Both the position numbers and the translations under genes were made by a program. This document shows positions 4,825 through 8,942 of a DNA stretch of 8,942 bases, piece by piece (within the stretch, counting starts at the first letter, position 1; the number at the start of each line of letters is the position of its first letter). The DNA lies in contig JACQCN010000224.1 in assembly GCA_016201575.1 (NCBI GenBank), forward strand, positions 1 through 8,942, given 5' to 3'. This stretch comes from Candidatus Rokuibacteriota bacterium (GTDB taxonomy: Bacteria; Methylomirabilota; Methylomirabilia; Rokubacteriales; CSP1-6). The notes under the pieces were generated by a model, which saw nothing but the letters and a program-made list of their open reading frames with translations, ran no database searches and was not told the origin of the DNA.

Positions 4825-5470
4825 CGTGCTGAGTCGCCGAGCAGTCCTGCGCTCTCTGACACTTTTTGCGGTACGGCCGGCGGGGGTTCTGGCGCTCGCG
4901 GTGGCCCCGGCGGGGGTCGCCCGCGCCCAGGCGGGAGGCCCGTGCGCGCCCACGCGGGCCGACCTCGAGGGCCCCTTCTACCTGCCCGGCGCTCCCCGCC
5001 GGATCGCGATCGCGCCGCCCGAGGAGCCCGGCGACCGCCTGATCGTCCGCGGCCGCGTGCTCGGCCCCGACTGCGCCACGCCCCTCGCCGGCGCCGTGCT
5101 CGACGTCTGGCAGGCCGACTCCCAGGGCAGCTATCACGGCCCGACGGAGCGGTACCGACTCCGTGGCCGGCTGCGGACCGACGCCGACGGCGGCTACGAG
5201 CTGTTCACGGTCAAGCCCGGCGCCTACCGGATCGGTGACAGATTCCGGCCGGCCCACATACACATGATTGTCACTCATCGTGCCTACGCGCCCCTCACCA
5301 CGCAGCTCTACTTCAAGGGCGATCCCTACCTCGCCCCGAACGACGCGTGCGGCGCCGCCTGCAAATCCGACGACCCCGGCCGCATCATCAGTCTCCACAA
5401 GGAGGAAAAGATGGGCGGCGAGTTCTGGGCCGGAATGTTCGACGTCGTGCTGGGGCAACCTGGCACGTAG
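4808..5470 (+). CDS. Exported intradiol ring-cleavage dioxygenase (protocatechuate 3,4-/catechol 1,2-type)
   Basis: The protein has 220 residues. The N-terminus carries a twin-arginine-type signal, S9-R10-R11-A-V-L-R, a hydrophobic core to about 38, and V-A-R-A/Q as probable cleavage site after residue 40. The mature part has the intradiol fold: GPFYLPG, then RGRVLGPDC...AVLDVWQADSQGSY, then TDADGGYELFTVKPGAY and RFRPAHIHMIV. All four predicted non-haem Fe(III) ligands are present: Y109, Y140, H150, H152; R147 matches the conserved active-site arginine. These enzymes open catechol-type rings between the two hydroxyls using O2. The chain is shorter than cytoplasmic catechol dioxygenases and closer to single-subunit secreted forms; substrate is unknown. 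ATG at 4808 or 4811 are both possible after GAGGGAGGG. Export of a folded iron enzyme fits the Tat route. Overlap with the transporter gene implies an operon. Confidence 0.88.
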   Translation: MMVERDVLSRRAVLRSLTLFAVRPAGVLALAVAPAGVARAQAGGPCAPTRADLEGPFYLPGAPRRIAIAPPEEPGDRLIVRGRVLGPDCATPLAGAVLDVWQADSQGSYHGPTERYRLRGRLRTDADGGYELFTVKPGAYRIGDRFRPAHIHMIVTHRAYAPLTTQLYFKGDPYLAPNDACGAACKSDDPGRIISLHKEEKMGGEFWAGMFDVVLGQPGT

Positions 5471-5494
5471 CGCCCATCTGTCCGGCTCCTCCCG

Positions 5495-5511
5495 GTGGCA
5501 CATCATTTGCT
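5495..5511 (+). promoter_or_regulatory. rpoN-dependent site: Strong sigma-54 (RpoN) -24/-12 promoter candidate
   Basis: GTGGCACATCATTTGCT matches YTGGCACGRNNNTTGCW at the whole TGGCAC block and the whole TTGCW block. The -24 GG (5497-5498) and -12 GC (5509-5510) have the required 10-base separation. The mismatches are in the less conserved first, eighth and ninth positions. The predicted start is near 5522, 41 bases before the GTG of the following exported-protein gene. It lies in a true spacer, 24 bases after the dioxygenase stop. Sigma-54 promoters need an enhancer-binding activator; none is encoded here. Confidence 0.6.
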
Positions 5512-5562
5512 TGGTCCGAAAACCAGCACGGTGGTAAGACGAAGAAAAGGGAGGAGCAAAAG

Positions 5563-6027
5563 GTGGCGACGGACAAGCGAGCGATCAGGATCGCGATAGC
5601 CGGCTCCGTAATGTGTCTGGCCTTCGGCGTTCTCGCTCCGTCGACTTTCGGCGAGGACGAGCAGGCCGCGTTCGACAGCCGCCCCTACATTCCTGACGGT
5701 GCTGTCCAGGTGACGGACAGCGTCAAGACGTGCGCTTCCCAGGACGATATCCAGTTCTACGAGCAGTCCTTCCGGACCAAGCCGCTCGAAAACGGCCAGG
5801 AGTTCGACCTGAAGCTGATCGGCCAGATGGACGGGGACAACACCGAGCCGCACGGGCCCCCTCTCGTCTGGCTCTACTACGACGACAGCCGGCAGATCGC
5901 CGACGCGTTCCTCACCTTCCCCGGCAAGCCGATCGAGCACCTGTCGTCCCTCGAGCTGAAGCGCCGGTGGCGGAACGTGTGCGTGATGCTCCAGGACCTG
6001 CAGGAGCGCATGCGGGCGTGGACATGA
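5563..6027 (+). CDS. Exported protein of unknown function, 154 residues
   Basis: The GTG at 5563 is preceded by GGGAGGAG with a 6-base gap, an unusually strong ribosome binding site for this window. Residues 1-30 look like a Sec signal: MATDKRAIR, a hydrophobic core IAIAGSVMCLAFGVLA, then PSTFG and an acidic EDEQ start of the mature chain. The mature protein has two cysteines, C57 and C140, which could form a disulfide in the periplasm. Notable stretches are RPYIPDGAVQVTDSVKTC, PPLVWLYYDDSRQIADAFLT and a basic C-terminal helix ELKRRWRNVCVMLQDLQERM. I do not recognise the fold or family. The frame is open upstream into the dioxygenase region, but signal peptide and ribosome binding site define the start. 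Its stop overlaps the next gene's ATG (ATGA), so the two are probably co-expressed from the sigma-54-type promoter upstream. Confidence 0.75.
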   Translation: MATDKRAIRIAIAGSVMCLAFGVLAPSTFGEDEQAAFDSRPYIPDGAVQVTDSVKTCASQDDIQFYEQSFRTKPLENGQEFDLKLIGQMDGDNTEPHGPPLVWLYYDDSRQIADAFLTFPGKPIEHLSSLELKRRWRNVCVMLQDLQERMRAWT

Positions 6028-6305
6028 TGCGCCCGGCGGCCAAGCCCCTCACCGGCGTCTGCCTCCTGGCCTGCACGGTCCTGACCCACGAGGTCACGCG
6101 CGTGGTGCAGGACGCGCCGCAGCGGGTCGAGGAGATCACGGCCTACGAGTGGTGCATCGATCCGCCCAAGGGGCTGTTCCTGGTGCGCCGCACCTACTGG
6201 CGCGTCGACCGCAAGCAGACGACCCGGAACGAGCGGACCGACACGCCGTCGAGCCACAGCCAGGTGCTGTGGGGACGGGGGAACGAGGCCAACCAGGACC
6301 AGTAG
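6024..6305 (+). CDS. Small exported or lipoprotein-like protein of unknown function, 93 residues
   Basis: The first ATG (6024) shares ATGA with the stop of the preceding gene; a second ATG follows at 6027 and a GTG at 6018 is also in frame. AGGAG lies at 6002-6006, somewhat far. The N-terminus MMRPAAKPLTGVCLLACTVL has a short basic region and a brief hydrophobic stretch ending L14-L-A-C17. This resembles a lipobox, so it may be an outer- or inner-membrane lipoprotein with C17 lipidated; the hydrophobic core is short, so this is tentative. The rest, including ITAYEWCIDPPKGLFLVRRT and a hydrophilic C-terminus RNERTDTPSSHSQVLWGRG, matches nothing I know. Overlap with the exported protein gene upstream suggests the two products work together in the cell envelope. 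Confidence 0.6.
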   Translation: MMRPAAKPLTGVCLLACTVLTHEVTRVVQDAPQRVEEITAYEWCIDPPKGLFLVRRTYWRVDRKQTTRNERTDTPSSHSQVLWGRGNEANQDQ

Positions 6306-6351
6306 CCGCCCCGTCCCCGCGTCGCGTCCCGGCCATCCGCGTCTTTCCCCC

Positions 6352-6367
6352 TTCCGGTTCCGGAACC
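6352..6367. repeat. Nested palindrome between the exported pair and the methyltransferase gene
   Basis: TTCCGG (6352-6357), TT, CCGGAA (6360-6365) is a perfect 6-bp stem with a 2-base loop, nested with the 12-base palindrome GGTTCCGGAACC (6356-6367). It lies 47 bases after one stop and 72 bases before the next start. It could be a weak terminator for the exported pair or an operator for the methyltransferase gene. Confidence 0.35.
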
Positions 6368-6438
6368 CCCCCGACCGAAGATCCCTCCCTGTTTCGCGCA
6401 AGTCTTACGGAGCGCCGGCTATGGTAAGGTGTCGGCCC

Positions 6439-7224
6439 ATGGCCACGGCGTTCGGTCCCAGTGACGTGGAGCGCCTCGAGAAGGTCTACGCGGCGCCCGA
6501 GATCGTCGAGCAGCGCGCGCGGACGCGCGCGGCCCTCGGCGCGCGCCCCGGCGAGCGCGGCCTCGACGTCGGCTGCGGCCCCGGGCTGCTGGCCTGCGAG
6601 CTGGCGCGGGAGGTCGGCGCGGCGGGACGCGTCGTCGGGATCGACGCGAGCCCCGACATGATCGAGAGCGCCCGGGCCCGCGCGCGGCGCGAAGGCCTCG
6701 AGGCCCGCGTCGAGCTCTCGAGCGGCGACGCGACGCGGCTGGACTTCCCGACGGAGTCGTTCGACTTCGTCGTCGCCGTGCAGGTGTACCTTTACGTGAA
6801 GGAGGTCGAGCGCGCGCTGACGGAGGGCGCCCGCGTGCTCAAGCGGGGAGGCCGCTACGCGATCGTCGACACCGACTGGGACTCCTGCGTGTGGCTCACC
6901 GCCGACCGGGACCGGCATCGCCGGGTGATGGAGGGGCGCCTGGCGGAGTTTGCCCAGCCCCACCTCCCGCCGCGGCTCCCCGGGCTGATCCGGGCCGCCG
7001 GGCTCCGGCTCGCGCAGGCCGCCGTGATCCCCCTCCTCGACGTCCGCCACGACCCGGCCTCGTTCAGCGTGGGTATCATCGGCCCGACGCGGAACCTGGC
7101 CGTGCGCCACGGCGTCCCGCGCGAGGAGGCCGAGGCGTGGGAGGCCGACCTGCGCGGCCGGACGGAGGAGGGCCGCTACTTCTTCAGCCTGAACCGCTTC
7201 CTCTTCGTCGCCACGAAACCCTGA
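6439..7224 (+). CDS. Class I SAM-dependent methyltransferase (UbiE/Methyltransf_11 type)
   Basis: The protein has 261 residues from the ATG at 6439. Motif I, the SAM-binding glycine loop, is G41-LDVGCGPG-L50. The acidic residue that binds the ribose hydroxyls is D69 in VVGIDASPDM. A GDATRLDFPTESFDFVVAV block (97-115) and the post-motif VLKRGGRYAIVDTDW (133-147) complete the Rossmann-like fold. This pattern is typical of small-molecule C- or O-methyltransferases related to UbiE; the acceptor cannot be named. No membrane segment is present, so it should be cytoplasmic. An in-frame ATG at 6421 (GGAG 8 bases upstream) would add six residues; 6439 is preferred for AAGGTG at good spacing and the more natural MATAFGPSD start. 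The aldehyde dehydrogenase starts 33 bases downstream in the same direction, so the two may be co-transcribed. Confidence 0.88.
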   Translation: MATAFGPSDVERLEKVYAAPEIVEQRARTRAALGARPGERGLDVGCGPGLLACELAREVGAAGRVVGIDASPDMIESARARARREGLEARVELSSGDATRLDFPTESFDFVVAVQVYLYVKEVERALTEGARVLKRGGRYAIVDTDWDSCVWLTADRDRHRRVMEGRLAEFAQPHLPPRLPGLIRAAGLRLAQAAVIPLLDVRHDPASFSVGIIGPTRNLAVRHGVPREEAEAWEADLRGRTEEGRYFFSLNRFLFVATKP

Positions 7225-7239
7225 CGCCCGCGAGGGCGT
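7224..7239. repeat. Small hairpin in the methyltransferase-dehydrogenase gap
   Basis: ACGCCC (7224-7229) and GGGCGT (7234-7239) form a perfect 6-bp stem with a GCGA loop, a GNRA-type tetraloop. It starts at the last base of the methyltransferase stop codon. With no T-tract and the next ribosome binding site only about 6 bases on, it is more likely an intercistronic RNA element than a terminator. Confidence 0.3.
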
Positions 7240-7257
7240 GAACCCCGGAGGCTCGCC

Positions 7258-8709
7258 ATGACCGTGAAGCAGAACTACATCGACGGTGAGTGGGTCGACT
7301 CGGCCGCCGCGCCGATCGTGGACCGCAACCCGTCCGACGTCGAGGACGTCGTCGGCTCGTACGCGGCGGCCGACGCCGCGCAGACGCGGCGGGCGATCGA
7401 GGCCGCCCGCGCCGCCTTCCCCGCCTGGTCGCGCTCGAGCATCCAGGAGCGCGCGGACCTGCTCGACGCCGTCGGCGGCAAGATCCTCGCCCGCGCCCAG
7501 GAGATCGGGCGCCTGCTCGCCCGCGAGGAGGGCAAGACCCTGAAGGAAGGGGTGGGCGAGACCGTGCGGGCCGCCCACGTCTTCAAGTTCCACGCGGGCC
7601 AGGCCCTCCGGATCGCCGGCGACCTCCTCGACTCCCCGCGCAAGGGCATCTCGGTGCTGGTGCAGCGCGAGCCGGTGGGCGTGATCGGCATCATCACGCC
7701 GTGGAACTTCCCGATCGCCATCCCGGCCTGGAAGATCGCCCCCGCCCTGGCCTACGGCAACTGCGTGGTGTTCAAGCCGGCCTCGCTGGTGCCGGGCTGC
7801 GCCCACGCGATCGCCGAGCTGCTGGCCGAAAGCGGCTGCCCGCGCGGCGTCTTCAACCTCGTGGTGGGCAGCGGGCGCGAGGTCGGCGACGTCCTCGTGG
7901 GCGCGCCCGAGGTGGACGCCATCAGCTTCACGGGCTCGGTGGAGACGGGCCGGGGGCTGGCCGCCCGGGCCGTCGGGTCGATGAAGAAGATCCAGCTCGA
8001 GATGGGCGGGAAGAACCCGCTGATCGTGCTCGACGACGCCGACCTCGACAACGCCGTGGAGTGCGCGATCCAGGGGGCTTTCTACTCGACGGGCCAGCGG
8101 TGCACGGCGACGAGCCGGGTGATCCTGACGCCCGGCATCTACGCGCGGTTCCGCGCGGCCCTGGTCGAGAAGGCCAGGGCGCTCGTGGTGGGCGACGCGC
8201 TCGACGAGAAGACGCAGATCGGCCCCGCCGTGGACGCCACCCAGCTCAAGACGGACCTCGACTACATCTCGGTGGGCCAGAAGGAGGGGGCCCGGCTCGT
8301 CGCCGGCGGCGACCGGGCGCCGGCGCCGAAGAACGGCTTCTACATCGCGCCCACCATCTTCGAGGACGTGCACAACCAGATGCGGATCGCGCGGGAGGAG
8401 ATCTTCGGGCCGGTCGCGTCGATCCTGCGCGCGAAGAACTACGAGGAGGCGCTGGCCATCGCCAACGACACCCCCTTCGGTCTCTCGGCGGGCATCTGCA
8501 CGACCTCGCTCAAGCACGCCGACCACTTCCGCCGGAACGCGCAGGTCGGCCTCGCCATGATCAACGCGCCGACGGCCGGCGTCGACTACCACGTGCCCTT
8601 CGGCGGCGTGAAGGCCTCGAGCTACGGGCCGCGCGAGCAGGGCGTGAACGCGGTGGAGTTCTACACGCGGATCAAGACCGTGTACACCAACGTGAGCATC
8701 GGCGGGTAG
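7258..8709 (+). CDS. NAD(P)+-dependent aldehyde dehydrogenase, probably 2-oxoglutarate-semialdehyde (2,5-dioxovalerate) type
   Basis: The protein has 483 residues, a full-length ALDH-superfamily enzyme. Key residues are in place: N150 in ITPWNFP (oxyanion), K173 in VVFKPAS (cofactor), the FTGSVETGR cofactor loop (224-232), E248 in LEMGGKNP (general base), the nucleophile C282 in GQRCTATSR, and E381 in EEIFGPV. It oxidises an aldehyde to the carboxylate. The C-terminal signature APTAGVDYHVPFGG, then SSYGPREQG, is characteristic of 2-oxoglutarate semialdehyde dehydrogenases (EC 1.2.1.26), which end oxidative pentose/hexarate degradation. That subfamily call is from memory of the motif, and other semialdehyde substrates are possible. 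GGAGG with 7-base spacing supports the ATG at 7258. No sugar-acid dehydratase is in the window. An inverted repeat follows the stop and may end the transcript. Confidence 0.92.
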   Translation: MTVKQNYIDGEWVDSAAAPIVDRNPSDVEDVVGSYAAADAAQTRRAIEAARAAFPAWSRSSIQERADLLDAVGGKILARAQEIGRLLAREEGKTLKEGVGETVRAAHVFKFHAGQALRIAGDLLDSPRKGISVLVQREPVGVIGIITPWNFPIAIPAWKIAPALAYGNCVVFKPASLVPGCAHAIAELLAESGCPRGVFNLVVGSGREVGDVLVGAPEVDAISFTGSVETGRGLAARAVGSMKKIQLEMGGKNPLIVLDDADLDNAVECAIQGAFYSTGQRCTATSRVILTPGIYARFRAALVEKARALVVGDALDEKTQIGPAVDATQLKTDLDYISVGQKEGARLVAGGDRAPAPKNGFYIAPTIFEDVHNQMRIAREEIFGPVASILRAKNYEEALAIANDTPFGLSAGICTTSLKHADHFRRNAQVGLAMINAPTAGVDYHVPFGGVKASSYGPREQGVNAVEFYTRIKTVYTNVSIGG

Positions 8710-8717
8710 CCGGCGAC

Positions 8718-8753
8718 GGGCGCCGGGTGCTCGGCGTCGATCACCAGGCGCCC
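8718..8753 (+). terminator. Possible terminator hairpin after the aldehyde dehydrogenase gene
   Basis: A stem GGCGCCG (8719-8725) with CGGCGTC (8732-8738) forms 7 pairs including one G-T, around a 6-base loop. An alternative stem GGGCGCC (8718-8724) with GGCGCCC (8747-8753) is also perfect. It starts 9 bases after the stop codon. No T-tract follows, so Rho-independent function is uncertain. Confidence 0.35.
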
Positions 8754-8914
8754 GCGTCCGGCAGGGACAGCACGGCGAGGACGATCGCGCCCGCTCCCAG
8801 CAGCGCGGCCGAGATGCGGACACGGTCCCACCAGAGCCGGGTCGGGCTGTCTTCGTCACGGCCCTGCGCCTCCAGCGACAGCGGCGAAAAACTGTCCGGG
8901 GATCGGTCACCTCC
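8741..8914 (-). pseudogene. Short open frame with one membrane segment but no standard start codon
   Basis: Between in-frame stops, the minus strand reads 57 codons with protein-like content: DRSPDSFSPLSLEAQGRDED, then SPTRLWWDRVRISAALLGAG and AIVLAVLSLPDAGAW before TGA. The segment ISAALLGAGAIVLAVLSL would make one transmembrane helix, preceded by charged residues, as in small inner-membrane proteins. The opposite strand and other frames here are low-complexity. No ATG, GTG or TTG is in frame. AGGAGG lies at 8909-8914 (minus strand), but the GTG overlapping it is in another frame. It could be a gene with a frameshift or lost start, a CTG start, or chance. Confidence 0.28.
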
Positions 8915-8942
8915 TCACCTATCAAGGGCCGGCAAGCCCGAT

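Noticed and set aside
3268..4953. 561-codon open frame on the minus strand opposite the transporter gene
   Set aside because: Repetitive Arg/His/Glu/Ala composition, no recognisable domain, and complete overlap with a well-supported MFS gene on the other strand.
5461..5467. A second TGGCACG block at the dioxygenase stop codon
   Set aside because: No TTGC-type -12 element follows at the required distance.
6136..8925. 929-codon open frame on the minus strand opposite the methyltransferase and aldehyde dehydrogenase genes
   Set aside because: It is low-complexity Arg/Ala/Gly/His sequence with no domain, opposite two clear genes. Such frames are by-products of G/C-rich third positions.

Overview
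This is a very GC-rich bacterial window. Its coding regions show strong G/C preference at third codon positions, which leaves long spurious open frames on the opposite strand. The gene mix is a stand-alone Lon-N domain protein, a DUF2934 protein, a receiver-PilZ regulator, several small exported orphans, and scattered catabolic enzymes. It resembles soil or sediment lineages such as Rokubacteria/Methylomirabilota or a deltaproteobacterium. That placement is inference from overall style; no marker gene is present. No rRNA, tRNA, CRISPR array or intact transposon was seen.

Left part (1-2319, mostly minus strand): a truncated Lon substrate-binding-domain gene runs off the left edge. A 217-base divergent spacer with two GC-rich hairpins separates it from a tiny plus-strand gene for an exported peptide with four near-identical octapeptide repeats. 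Facing that peptide gene is a DUF2934 gene, then a receiver-PilZ gene whose spacer carries a sigma-54-like promoter and a possible small coupled ORF.

Middle (2316-3596): a single-domain cyclic-nucleotide-binding protein has its own sigma-70-like promoter. Next is a wrecked enoyl-CoA hydratase gene (N- and C-terminal pieces only, in different frames), then a spacer with a long inverted repeat.

Right part (3477-8709, all plus strand): a 39-codon ORF overlaps the start of an MFS transporter gene, whose 3' end overlaps an intradiol dioxygenase gene with a twin-arginine-type signal. This looks like one translationally coupled unit. A near-consensus sigma-54 promoter follows 24 bases after the dioxygenase stop and precedes two overlapping genes for small exported proteins of unknown function. 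A class I methyltransferase and an aldehyde dehydrogenase, probably of the 2-oxoglutarate-semialdehyde type, form the last pair. Dioxygenase, transporter and aldehyde dehydrogenase suggest use of aromatic compounds or sugar acids, but no complete pathway is present.

The least explained features are the octapeptide-repeat microprotein, the sigma-54-driven exported pair, and the small ORFs that overlap gene starts.
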